Below are positions 1 to 12,235 of a stretch of DNA of 64,000 nucleotides, piece after piece. Location: contig NW_027077452.1 in assembly GCF_963924675.1 (NCBI RefSeq), positions 868,001 to 932,000 of the forward strand, written 5' to 3'. Made by a program: the position numbers and the translations under genes. The number at the start of each line of letters is the position of its first letter. Position 1 is the stretch's first letter. The notes beneath the pieces are model-generated. The model was not told the DNA's origin, made no database searches, and saw nothing but the letters and a program-made list of their open reading frames with translations. The DNA comes from Phocoena phocoena (taxonomy: Eukaryota > Chordata > Mammalia > Artiodactyla > Phocoenidae).

Positions 1-1747
1 AGCTGTGCCAAAGAGGAGGTTAAAGGCACTGACTCTCCAAGCAGGGAGAGTGTTAGTAAAGCATCTGGAATGGTGAACCCGAGGACCAGGATACAAAAAC
101 TGAGATGCATTTTAAATCGTTTCCCAATCACACGGTGGACGATACTCTAGGTTTCTCATGCATGTTTTAGCTGGAGGAAGAATCCCTTGAACCTGTAGAG
201 TTGGGACCCATGGAATGGGTACCATGCAGTATGACTTCAAAGGGTCTGCATTTGCTCACCGAAACTCACCAATGCTATCAGCCTGAAGTGTCCAGCCTTA
301 TGTCTCAACCAGCTCTGGGTGTAGATGTGTTAAATCCCGGTTGCATCACATGCCCTGAGTGAATTATTTAAGAATTGCTCTCTATTTCACTGTCTTTGTG
401 TTTTGTTTTCGAAATTTATTTTGATAATGGGATTTATCGGATTTTCACTGCTGCGTATCGGCCGCTGTACACACGCTTGATTCTCTTACGGAGACATATA
501 TAACCATGGGTTTTAAGATTCTTCCTAGTCAGGTATATTCCTAGGCGTTGAATATGTGGTGTTGAGTCCATTTCGTTGAGCAAGGAGTAGGTCTTGTCTA
601 TTACATATTTGTCTTATGGAATGTTATCTGTACTAATTTCAGTCTCTGGTTTTATGCAGCACCCCAAGGCACCTTTCCCCATAAGCAAGCACTAGTTGGT
701 TTTCTAAATTTGAGACCCTGTTCTGTTTTGTAATTCAGTTCATGTGTAGTCAAGTTTACATTCCGTGTATTAGTGATATCTTATGATGTTTCTTTTTCTG
801 TGTGACGTAGTTCACGTAGAATCACCGTACCTGCATCCACTCACTATGCCGCTACGGGCCTGATGACACAGATTTCATTGCTGAGTGATATTGCATTGTA
901 CGTACGTGCCACAACTTCTTTATCCATTTTTTGCTTTCTGGGATATTTACCTGATACTGTAGACGAACTTCTTGTGAACACAGCCGTCCCAAATATTGGG
1001 GTGGCTGTCTGTTTTTGATTTTAATTTCCGTAAGCTATAGGACCATAAGTGGAAGTGCCATAGGCTGTGTTGCTTTGTTCCTTACGTGTTTCAGGAAACA
1101 CCATACACTTCTCCAGGGTGGCTGCCGGCAATTTACATCCTGCCAATCAGCATAACAAGGCTCCCTGTTCTCCATATCCTGTCCTACATTTCTGGATTTT
1201 ACACTTTTTTCAGATGGCCCTTTTGCCAGGGGGGCAGTGAGACTTCATTGTAGTGCAGATTTCCTTTACAGGCTTGCTTGGTTGGCCAAAAAGCGCGTAT
1301 GCGTTTTTTCCTGAATATATTCAGGAAAAAACGCATACGCCCTTTTTGGCCAACTGCATCATTGTCGACGTTGTGCCTCTTTTCCTATGCTTTCAGGGCA
1401 ATTCCAGTCTACCCCCTGCAATCGTTTTCCTGAAATTCTGCCCCGCTTTCAAGTCCCCTTCGCAGGCTTACTTCAATATACTTTTGGAAGATAGCTGTCA
1501 TTTATATCTCTGCAGGTTTGTGAATTACAGTGACCCTGAGATCCTTTCTTCATCTCGCTTTCTTGTGAGCTGGGCACAAAACCGCAGGATTGCTTCAGGC
1601 CCTAATCTGTTTCCAGCAGGGCACACTGAGCCTTTGTTTAATTCCTCTTCCTGGTGGGCAATGAGCGTTACATTTGCCCGTGCAGACACCTACAGCTAGT
1701 CTCTCATTGTTTCTCCCTATTCCTGTTCATCTTGCACAGAAATTGCA
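1..1747. repeat. Satellite monomer m1
   Basis: 1,747 bp. The palindrome lies at 1282-1353 and is imperfect: the left arm has 'gcgcg' where the right arm predicts 'gggcg'. The G tract has 6 G and is preceded by 'cca' where most monomers have 'ccc'. The 148-codon open frame at 1253-1699 is shared with m5 and m6 only and is not judged coding. Confidence 0.9.
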
Positions 1748-2139
1748 AGCTGTGCCAAAGAGGAGGTTAAAGGCACTGACTCTCCAAGCGGGGAGAGTGT
1801 TAGTAAAGCATCTGGAATGGTGAACCCGAGGACCAGGATACGAAAACTGAGATGCATTTTAAATCGTTTCCCAATCACACGGTGGACGATACTCTAGGTT
1901 TCTCATGCATGTTTTAGCTGGAGGAAGAATCCCTTGAACCTGTAGATTTGGGACCCATGGAATGGGTACCATGCAGTATGACTTCAAAGGGTCTGCATTT
2001 GCTCACCGAAACTCACCAATGCTATCAGCCTGAAGTGTCCAGCCTTATGTCTCAACCAGCTCTGGGTGTAGATGTGTTAAATCCCGGTTGCATCACATGC
2101 CCTGAGTGAATTATTTAAGAATTGCTCTCTATTTCACTG

Positions 2140-3200
2140 TCTTTGTGTTTTGTTTTCGAAATTTATATTGATAATGGGATTTATCGGATTTTCACTACTG
2201 CATTTCGGCCGCTGTACACACGCCTGATTCTCTTACGGAGACATATATATCCATGGGTTTTAAGATTCTTCCTAGTCAGGTATATTCCTAGGCGTTGAAT
2301 ATGTGGTGTTGGGTCCATTTCGTTGAGCAAGGAGTAGGTCTTGTCTATTACATATTTGGCTTATGGAAAGTTATCTGTGCTAATTTCAGTCTCTGGTTTT
2401 ATGCAGCACCCCAACGCACCTTTCCCCATAAGCAAGCACTAGTTGGTTTTCTAAATTTGAGACCCTGTTCTGTTTTGTAATTCAGTTCATGTGTAGTCAA
2501 GTTTACATTCCGTGTATTAGTGATATCTTATGATGTTTCTTTTTCTGTGTGACGTAGTTCACGTAGATTCACCGTACCTGCATCCACTCACTATGCCGCT
2601 ACGGGCCTGATGACACAGATTTCATTGCTGAGTGATATTGCATTGTACGTACGTGCCACAACTTCTTTATCCATTTTTTGCTTTCTGGGATATTTACCTG
2701 ATACTGTAGACGAGCTTCTTGTGAACACAGCCATCCCAAATATTGGGGTGGCTGTCTGTTTTTGATTTTAATTTCCGTAAGCTATAGGACCATAAGTGGA
2801 AGTGCCATAGGCTGTGTTGCTTTGTTTCTTACGTGTTTCAGGAAACACCATACACTTCTCCAGGGTGGCTGCTGGCAATTTACATCCTGCAAATCAGCAT
2901 AACAAGGCTCCCTGTTCTCCATATCCTGTCCGACCTTTCTGGATTTTACACTTTTTCCAGTTGGCCCTTTTGCCCGGGGGGGGGGCAGTGAGATTTCACT
3001 GTAGGGCAGATTTCCTTACAGGCTTGCTTGGTTGGCCAAAAAGGGCGTATGCGTTTTTTCCTGAATATATTCAGGAAAAAACGCATACGCCCTTTTTGGC
3101 CAAGTGCATCATTGTCGACGTTCTGCCTCTTTTCCTATGCTTTCAGGGCAATTCCCGTCTACCCCCTGCAATCGTTTCCCTGAAATTCTGCCCCGCTTTC
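2140..3200 (-). mobile_element. L1-derived core of the monomer (shown in m2)
   Basis: Read on the minus strand, this part is collinear with the 3' end of a mammalian L1. Plus-strand landmarks in order: a T-rich start like an antisense 3'UTR (2,140-2,180); 'tgatatcttatgatg' (2,521); 'gctgagtgatattgcattg' (2,627) followed by 'gtgccacaacttctttatcc'; 'aatattggggtgg' (2,738); 'caatttacat' followed by a 'ctccctgttctcca' string (about 2,877-2,920); and 'cttcattgtagtg'-type sequence just before the palindrome. The same order occurs in the recognisable L1 fragment at 22140-22879. L1 origin of the cetacean satellite has been proposed in the literature (recalled). How far L1 homology extends into the remaining roughly 700 bp is unclear. 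Confidence 0.78.
3032..3103. mobile_element. Perfect 72-bp palindrome, mariner-MITE-like (representative)
   Basis: The two 36-bp arms are exact reverse complements with no spacer. They run from TTGGCCAAAAAG to its complement and meet at GAATATATTC. The ends resemble the 'ggttggccaaaaag' terminal repeats of cetartiodactyl mariner elements and their roughly 80-bp MITEs (recalled resemblance). Every complete monomer has it at the same place, between two L1-derived stretches. It therefore inserted into L1 before satellite amplification. Perfect copies are in m2, m4, m7, m9, m18, m20 and m21. No transposase is present. Confidence 0.75.
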
Positions 3201-3497
3201 AAGTCCCCTTCGCAGGCTTACTTCAATATATTTTTGGAGGTTAGCTGTCATTTATAACTCTGCACGTTTGTGAATTACAGTGCCCCTGAGCTCCTTTCTT
3301 CAACTCGCTTTCTTGTGAGCTGGGCACAAAACCGCAGGATTGCTTCAGGCCCTAATCTGTTTCCAGCAGGGCACACTGAGCCTTTGTTTAATTCCTCTTC
3401 CTGGTGGGCAATGAGCGTTACATTTGCCCGTGCAGACACCTACAGCTAGTCTCTCATTGGTTCTCCCTATTCCTGTTCATCTTGCACAGAAATTGCA

Positions 3498-5243
3498 AGC
3501 TGTGCCAAAAAGGAGGTTAAAGGCACTGACTCTCCAAGCGGGGAGAGTGTGAGTAAAGCATCTGGAATGGTGAACCCGAAGACCAGGATACGAAAACTGA
3601 GATGCATTTTAAATCGTTTCCCAATCACACGGTGGACGATACTCTGGGTTTCCCATGCATGTTTTAGCTGGAGGAAGAATCCCTTGAACCTGGAGAGTTG
3701 TGACCCATGGAATGGGTACCATGCAGTATGACTTCAAAGGGTCTACATTTGCTCACCGAAACTCACCAATGCTATCAGCCTGAAGTGTCCAGCCTTATGT
3801 CTCAACCAGCTCTGGGTGTAGATGTGGTCAATCCCGGTTGCATCACATGCCCTGAGTGAATTATTTAAGAATTGCTCTCTATTTCACTGTGTTTGTGTTT
3901 TGTTTTCGAAATTTATTTTGATAATGGGATTTATCGGATTTTCACTGCTGCGTTTCGGCCGCTGTACACACCCTTGATTCTCTTACGGAGACATATATAT
4001 CCATGGGTTTTAAGATTCTTCCTAGTCAGGTATATTCCTAGGCGTTGAATATGTGGTGTTGAGTCCATTTCGTTGAGCAAGGAGTAGGTCTTGTCTATTA
4101 CATATTTGGCTTATGGAAAGTTATCTGTGCTAATTTCAGTCTCTGGTTTTATGCAACACCCCAACGCTCCTTTCCCCATAAGCAAGCACAAGTTGGTTTT
4201 CTAAATTTGAGACCCTGTTCTGTTTTGTAATTCAGTTCATGTGTAGTCAAGTTTACATTCCGTGTATTAGTGATATCTTATGATGTTTCTTTTTCTGTGT
4301 GACGTAGTTCACGTAGAATCACCGTACCTGCATCCACTCACTATGCCGCTACGGGCCTGATGACACAGATTTCATTGCTGAGTGATATTGCATTGCACGT
4401 ACGTGCCAGAACTTCTTTATCCATTTTTTGCTTTCTGGGATATTTACCTGATACTGTAGACGAGCTTCTTGTGAACACAGCCGTCCCAAATATTGGGGTG
4501 GCTGTCTGTTTTTGATTTTAATTTCCGTAAGCTATAGGACGATAAGTGGAAGTGCCATAGGCTGTGTTGCTTTGTTTCTTATGTGTTTCAGGAAACACCA
4601 TACACTTCTCCAGGGTGGCTGCTGGCAATTTACATCCTGCCAATCAGCATAACAAGGCTCCCTGTTCTCCATATCCTGTCCTACCTTTCTGGATTTTACA
4701 CTTTTTTCAGATGGCCCTTTTGCCCGGGGGCAGTGAGACTTCATTGTAGTGCAGATTTCCTTTACAGGCTTCCTTGGTTGGCCAAAAAGTGCATATGCGT
4801 TTTATCTTGAATAAATTCAGGAAAAAACGCATACGCCCTTTTTGGCCAAGTGCATCATTGTCGACGTTGTGCCTCTTTTCCTATGCTTTCAGGGCAATTC
4901 CAGTCTACCCCCTGCAATCGTTTTCCTGAAATTCTGCCCCCCTTACAAGTCCCCTTCGCAGGCTTACTTCAATATATTTTTGGAGGATAGCTGTCTTTTA
5001 TAACTCTGCAGGTTTGTGAATTACAGTGCCCCTGAGCTCCTTTCTTCAACTCGCTTTCTTGTGAGCTGGGCACAAAACCGCAGGATTGCTTCAGGCCCTA
5101 ATCTGTTTTCAGCAGGGCACGCTGAGCCTTTGTTTAATTCCTCTTCCTGGTCGGCAATGAGCGTTACATTTGCCCGTGCAGACACTTACAGCTAGTCTCT
5201 CATTGGTTCTCCCTATTCCTGTTCATCTTGCATAGAAATTGCA
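3498..5243. repeat. Satellite monomer m3
   Basis: 1,746 bp. The palindrome at 4778-4849 is the most decayed of array 1, with several left-arm and centre changes. The G tract has 5 G. This decayed state is shared only with m8, its higher-order partner. Confidence 0.9.
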
Positions 5244-6991
5244 AGCTGTGCCAAACAGGAGGTTAAAGGCACTGACTCTCCAAGCGGGGAGAGTGTTAGT
5301 AAAGCATCTGGAATGGTGAACCCGAGGACCAGGATACGAAAACTGAAATGCATTTTAAATCGTTTCCCAATCACACGGTGGACGATACTCTAGGTTTCTC
5401 ATGCATGTTTTAGCTGGAGGAAGAATCCCTTGAACCTGTAGAGTTGGGACCCATGGAATGGGTACCATGCAGTATGACTTCAAAGGGTCTGCATTTGCTC
5501 ACCGAAACTCACCAATGCTATCAGCCTGAAGTGTCCAGCCTTATGTCTCAACCAGCTCTGGGTGTAGATGTGTTAAATACCGGTTGCATCACATGCCCTG
5601 AGTGAATTATTTAAGAATTGCTCTCTATTTCACTGTCTTTGTGTTTTGTTTTCGAAATTTATTTTGATAATGGGATTTATCGGATTTTCACTACTGCATT
5701 TCGGCCGCTGTACACACGCTTGATTCTCTTACGGAGACATATATATCCATGTGTTTTAAGATTCTTCCTAGTCAGGTATATTCCTAGGCGTTGAATATGT
5801 GGTGTTGGGTCCATTTCGTTGAGCAAGGAGTAGGTCTTGTCTATTACATATTTGGCTTATGGAAAGTTATCTGTGCTAATTTCAGTCTCTGGTTTTATGC
5901 AGCACCCCAACGCACCTTTCCCCATAAGCAAGCACTAGTTGGTTTTCTAAATTTGAGACCCTGTTCTGTTTTGTAATTCAGTTCATGTGTAGTCAAGTTT
6001 ACATTCCGTGTATTAGTGATATCTTATGATGTTTCTTTTTCTGTGTGACGTAGTTCACGTAGAATCACCGTACCTGCATCCACTCACTATGCCGCTACGG
6101 GCCTGATGACACAGATTTCATTGCTGAGTGATATTGCATTGTACGTACGTGCCACAACTTCTTTATCCATTTTTTGCTTTCTGGGATATTTACCTGATAC
6201 TGTAGACGAGCTTCTTGTGAACACAGCCGTCCCAAATATTGGGGTGGCTGTCTGTTTTTGATTTTAATTTCCGTAAGCTATAGGACCATAAGTGCAATTG
6301 CTATAGGCTGTGTTGCTTTGTTTCTTACGTGTTTCAGGAAACACCATACACTTCTCCAGGGTGGCGGTTCACAATTTACATCCTGCCAATCAGCATAACA
6401 AGGCTCCCTGTTCTCCATATCCTGTCCTAACTTTCTGGATTTTACACTTTTTTCAGATGGCCCTTTTGCCCGGGGGGGCAGTGAGATTTCATTGTAGTGC
6501 AGATTTCCTTTACAGGCTTGCTTGGTTGGCCAAAAAGGGCGTATGCGTTTTTTCCTGAATATATTCAGGAAAAAACGCATACGCCCTTTTTGGCCAAGTG
6601 CATCATTGTCGACATTGGGCCTCTTTTCCTATGCTTTCAGGGCAATTCCAGTCTACCCCCTGCAATCGTTTTCCTGAAATTCTGCCCCGCTTTCAAGTCC
6701 CCTTCGCAGTCTTACTTCAATATATTTTTGGAGGATAGCTGTCATTTATAACTCTGCAGGTTTGTGAATTACAGTGCCCCTGAGCTCCTTTCTTCAACTC
6801 GCTTTCTTGTGAGCTGGGCACAAAACCGCAGGATTGCTTCAGGCCCTAATCTGTTTCCAGCAGGGCACACTGAGCCTTTGGTTAATTCCTCTTCCTGGTG
6901 GGAAATGAGCGTTACATTTGCCCGTGCAGACACCTATAGCTAGTATCTCATTGTTTCTCCCTATTCCTGTTCATCTTGCACAGAAATTGCA
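5244..6991. repeat. Satellite monomer m4
   Basis: 1,748 bp. Perfect palindrome at 6526-6597. G tract 7 G. Confidence 0.9.
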
Positions 6992-8738
6992 AGCTGTGCC
7001 AAACAGGAGGTTAAAGGCACTGACTCTCCAAGCAGGGAGAGTGTTAGTAAAGCATCTGGAATGGTGAACCCGAGGACCAGGATACAAAAACTGAGATGCA
7101 TTTTAAATCGTTTCCCAATCACACGGTGGATGATACTCTGGCTTTCCCATGCATGTTTTAGCTGGAGGAAGAATCCCTTGAACCTGGAGAGTTGGGACCC
7201 ATGGAATGGGTACCATGCAGTATGACTTCAAAGGGTCTGCATATGCTCACCAAAACACACCAATGCTATCAGCCTGAAGTGTCCAGCCTTATGTCTCAAC
7301 CAGCTCTGGGTGTAGATGTGGTAAATCCCGGTTGCATCACATGCCCTGAGTGAATTATTTAAGAATTGCTCTCTATTTCACTGTCTTTGTGTTTTGTTTT
7401 CTAAATTTATTTTGATAATGGGATTTATCGGATTTTCACTACTGCGTTTCGGCCACTGTACACACGCTTGATTCTCTTACGGAGACATATATATCCATGG
7501 GTTTTAAGATTCTTCCTAGTCAGGTATATTCCTAGGCGTTGAATATGTGGTGTTGGGTCCATTTCGTTGAGCAAGGAGTAGGTCTTGTCTATTACATATT
7601 TGGCTTATGGAAAGTTATCTGTGCTAATATCAGTCTCTGGTTTTATGCAGCACGCCAACGCACCTTTCCCCATAAGCAAGCACTAGTTGGTTTTCTAAAT
7701 TTGAGACCCTGTTCTGTTTTTTAATTCAGTTCATGTGTAGTCAAGTTTACATTCCGTGCATTAGTGATATCTTATGATGTTTCTCTTTCTGTGTGACGTA
7801 GTTCACGTAGAATCACCGTACCTGCATCCAATCACTATGCCGCTACGCGCCTGATGACACAGATTTCATTGCTGAGTGATATTGCATTGCACGTACGTGC
7901 CACAACTTCTTTATCCACTTGTTGCTTTCTGGGATATTTACCTGGTACTGTAGAGGAGCTTCCTGGGAACACAGCCGTCCCAAATTTTGGGGTGGCTCTC
8001 TGTTTTTGATTTTAATATCCCTAAGGAATAGGACCATAAGAGCAATTGCCATAGGCTGTGTTGCTTTATTTCTTACATGTTTCAGGAAACACCATACACT
8101 TCTCCAAGGTGGCTGCCGGCAATTTACATCCTGCCAATCAGCATAACAAGGCTCCCTGTTCTCCATATCCTGTCTTACCTTTCTGGATTTTACACTTTTT
8201 TCAGATGGCCCTCTTGCCCGGGGGGCAGTGAGACTTCATTGTAGTGCAGATTTCCTTTACAGGCTTGCTTGGTTGGCCAAAAAGGGCGTATGCGTTTTTT
8301 CCTGAATATAATCAGGAAAAAACGCATACGCCCTTTTTGGCCAAGTGCATCATTGTCGACGTTGTGCCTCTTTTCCTATGCTTTCAGGGCAATTCCTGTC
8401 TACCCCCTGCAATCGTTTTCCTGAAATTCTGCCCCGCTTTCAAGTCCCCTTCGCAGGCTTACTTCAATATACTTTTGGAAGATAGCTGCCATTTATATCT
8501 CTGCAGGTTTGTGAATTACAGTGCCCCTGAGCTCCTTTCTTCAACTCGCTTTCTTGTGAGCTGGGCACAAAACCGCAGGATTGCTTCAGGCCCTAATCTG
8601 TTTCCAGCAGGGCACACTGAGCCTTTGTTTAATTCCTCTTCCTGGTGGGCAATGAGCGTTACATTTGCCCGTGCAGACACCTACAGCTAGTCTCTCATTG
8701 TTTCTCCCTATTCCTGTTCATCTTGCACAGAAATTGCA
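6992..8738. repeat. Satellite monomer m5
   Basis: 1,747 bp. The palindrome at 8273-8344 has one mismatch at its centre. The stretch at about 7,915-8,010 carries variants ('cctggtactg', 'ggctctctg') also found in m9, so m5 and m9 share a sub-type there. Confidence 0.9.
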
Positions 8739-10485
8739 AGCTGTGCCAAAGAGGAGGTTAAAGGCACTGACTCTCCAAGCAGGGAGAGTGTTAGTAAAGC
8801 ATCTGGAATGGTGAACCCGAGGACCAGGATACAAAAACTGAGATGCATTTTAAATCGTTTCCCAATCACACGGTGGACGATACTCTAGGTTTCTCATGCA
8901 TGTTTTAGCTGGAGGAAGAATCCCTTGAACCTGTAGAGTTGGGACCCATGGAATGGGTACCATGCAGTATGACTTCAAAGGGTCTGCATTTGCTCACCGA
9001 AACTCACCAATGCTATCAGCCTGAAGTGTCCAGCCTTATGTCTCAACCAGCTCTGGGTGTAGATGTGTTAAATCCCGGTTGCATCACATGCCCTGAGTGA
9101 ATTATTTAAGAATTGCTCTCTATTTCACTGTCTTTGTGTTTTGTTTTCGAAATTTATTTTGATAATGGGATTTATCGGATTTTCACTGCTGCGTATCGGC
9201 CGCTGTACACACGCTTGATTCTCTTACGGAGACATATATAACCATGGGTTTTAAGATTCTTCCTAGTCAGGTATATTCCTAGGCGTTGAATATGTGGTGT
9301 TGAGTCCATTTCGTTGAGCAAGGAGTAGGTCTTGTCTATTACATATTTGTCTTATGGAATGTTATCTGTACTAATTTCAGTCTCTGGTTTTATGCAGCAC
9401 CCCAAGGCACCTTTCCCCATAAGCAAGCACTAGTTGGTTTTCTAAATTTGAGACCCTGTTCTGTTTTGTAATTCAGTTCATGTGTAGTCAAGTTTACATT
9501 CCGTGTATTAGTGATATCTTATGATGTTTCTTTTTCTGTGTGACGTAGTTCACGTAGAATCACCGTACCTGCATCCACTCACTATGCCGCTACGGGCCTG
9601 ATGACACAGATTTCATTGCTGAGTGATATTGCATTGTACGTACGTGCCACAACTTCTTTATCCATTTTTTGCTTTCTGGGATATTTACCTGATACTGTAG
9701 ACGAACTTCTTGTGAACACAGCCGTCCCAAATATTGGGGTGGCTGTCTGTTTTTGATTTTAATTTCCGTAAGCTATAGGACCATAAGTGGAAGTGCCATA
9801 GGCTGTGTTGCTTTGTTTCTTACGTGTTTCAGGAAACACCATACACTTCTCCAGGGTGGCTGCCGGCAATTTACATCCTGCCAATCAGCATAACAAGGCT
9901 CCCTGTTCTCCATATCCTGTCCTACATTTCTGGATTTTACACTTTTTTCAGATGGCCCTTTTGCCAGGGGGGCAGTGAGACTTCATTGTAGTGCAGATTT
10001 CCTTTACAGGCTTGCTTGGTTGGCCAAAAAGCGCGTATGCGTTTTTTCCTGAATATATTCAGGAAAAAACGCATACGCCCTTTTTGGCCAACTGCATCAT
10101 TGTCGACGTTGTGCCTCTTTTCCTATGCTTTCAGGGCAATTCCAGTCTACCCCCTGCAATCGTTTTCCTGAAATTCTGCCCCGCTTTCAAGTCCCCTTCG
10201 CAGGCTTACTTCAATATACTTTTGGAAGATAGCTGTCATTTATATCTCTGCAAGTTTGTGAATTACAGTGACCCTGAGATCCTTTCTTCATCTCGCTTTC
10301 TTGTGAGCTGGGCACAAAACCGCAGGATTGCTTCAGGCCCTAATCTGTTTCCAGCAGGGCACACTGAGCCTTTGTTTAATTCCTCTTCCTGGTGGGCAAT
10401 GAGCGTTACATTTGCCCGTGCAGACACCTACAGCTAGTCTCTCATTGTTTCTCCCTATTCCTGTTCATCTTGCACAGAAATTGCA
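8739..10485. repeat. Satellite monomer m6
   Basis: 1,747 bp. Higher-order partner of m1, with the same imperfect palindrome at 10020-10091. Confidence 0.9.
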
Positions 10486-12235
10486 AGCTGTGCCAAAGAG
10501 GAGGTTAAAGGCACTGACTCTCCAAGCGGGGAGAGTGTTAGTAAAGCATCTGGAATGGTGAACCCGAGGACCAGGATACGAAAACTGAGATGCATTTTAA
10601 ATCGTTTCCCAATCACACGGTGGACGATACTCTAGGTTTCTCATGCATGTTTTAGCTGGAGGAAGAATCCCTTGAACCTGTAGATTTGGGACCCATGGAA
10701 TGGGTACCATGCAGTATGACTTCAAAGGGTCTGCATTTGCTCACCGAAACTCACCAATGCTATCAGCCTGAAGTGTCCAGCCTTATGTCTCAACCAGCTC
10801 TGGGTGTAGATGTGTTAAATCCCGGTTGCATCACATGCCCTGAGTGAATTATTTAAGAATTGCTCTCTATTTCACTGTCTTTGTGTTTTGTTTTCGAAAT
10901 TTATATTGATAATGGGATTTATCGGATTTTCACTACTGCATTTCGGCCGCTGTACACACGCCTGATTCTCTTACGGAGACATATATATCCATGGGTTTTA
11001 AGATTCTTCCTAGTCAGGTATATTCCTAGGCGTTGAATATGTGGTGTTGGGTCCATTTCGTTGAGCAAGGAGTAGGTCTTGTCTATTACATATTTGGCTT
11101 ATGGAAAGTTATCTGTGCTAATTTCAGTCTCTGGTTTTATGCAGCACCCCAACGCACCTTTCCCCATAAGCAAGCACTAGTTGGTTTTCTAAATTTGAGA
11201 CCCTGTTCTGTTTTGTAATTCAGTTCATGTGTAGTCAAGTTTACATTCCGTGTATTAGTGATATCTTATGATGTTTCTTTTTCTGTGTGACGTAGTTCAC
11301 GTAGAATCACCGTACCTGCATCCACTCACTATGCCGCTACGGGCCTGATGACACAGATTTCATTGCTGAGTGATATTGCATTGTACGTACGTGCCACAAC
11401 TTCTTTATCCATTTTTTGCTCTCTGGGATATTTACCTGATACTGTAGACGAGCTTCTTGTGAACACAGCCATCCCAAATATTGGGGTGGCTGTCTGTTTT
11501 TGATTTTAATTTCCGTAAGCTATAGGACCATAAGTGGAAGTGCCATAGGCTGTGTTGCTTTGTTTCTTACGTGTTTCAGGAAACACCATACACTTCTCCA
11601 GGGTGGCTGCTGGCAATTTACATCCTGCCAATCAGCATAACAAGGCTCCCTGTTCTCCATATCCTGTCCGACCTTTCTGGATTTTACACTTTTTCCAGTT
11701 GGCCCTTTTGCCCGGGGGGGGGGCAGTGAGATTTCACTGTAGGGCAGATTTCTTTACAGGCTTGCTTGGTTGGCCAAAAAGGGCGTATGCGTTTTTTCCT
11801 GAATATATTCAGGAAAAAACGCATACGCCCTTTTTGGCCAAGTGCATCATTGTCGACGTTCTGCCTCTTTTTCTATGCTTTCAGGGCAATTCCAGTCTAC
11901 CCCCTGCAATCGTTTCCCTGAAATTCTGCCCCGCTTTCAAGTCCCCTTCGCAGGCTTACTTCAATATATTTTTGGAGGTTAGCTGTCATTTATAACTCTG
12001 CACGTTTGTGAATTACAGTGCCCCTGAGCTCCTTTCTTCAACTCGCTTTCTTGTGAGCTGGGCACAAAACCGCAGGATTGCTTCAGGCCCTAATCTGTTT
12101 CCAGCAGGGCACACTGAGCCTTTGTTTAATTCCTCTTCCTGGTGGGCAATGAGCGTTACATTTGCCCGTGCAGACACCTACAGCTAGTCTCTCATTGGTT
12201 CTCCCTATTCCTGTTCATCTTGCACAGAAATTGCA
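10486..12235. repeat. Satellite monomer m7
   Basis: 1,750 bp. Partner of m2. Perfect palindrome at 11770-11841 and the same 10-G tract. Confidence 0.9.

Larger units (their letters stand above)
1748..3497. repeat. Satellite monomer m2
   Basis: 1,750 bp. The palindrome at 3032-3103 is perfect over 72 bp with no spacer. The G tract is the longest in the window (10 G, near 2976-2985) and accounts for the extra length. Confidence 0.9.
1..8738. repeat. Five-monomer higher-order unit, first copy (8,738 bp)
   Basis: Monomers m1-m5 together form a block whose first 4.88 kb recurs at +8,738 bp. Private variants are reproduced at the same offset: a 'gcgcg' left palindrome arm in m1, a 10-G tract in m2 and a decayed palindrome in m3. 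Only about ten single-base differences were found by eye over 4.9 kb, far fewer than between neighbouring monomers. The duplication is therefore recent and its unit is the pentamer. Confidence 0.88.

Noticed and set aside
1253..1699. 148-codon frame repeated in several monomers, as a possible satellite-encoded protein
   Set aside because: It is open only in m1, m5 and m6. Other monomers are interrupted or shorter, it spans the palindrome, and similarity is at DNA level across all frames, as homogenisation predicts.
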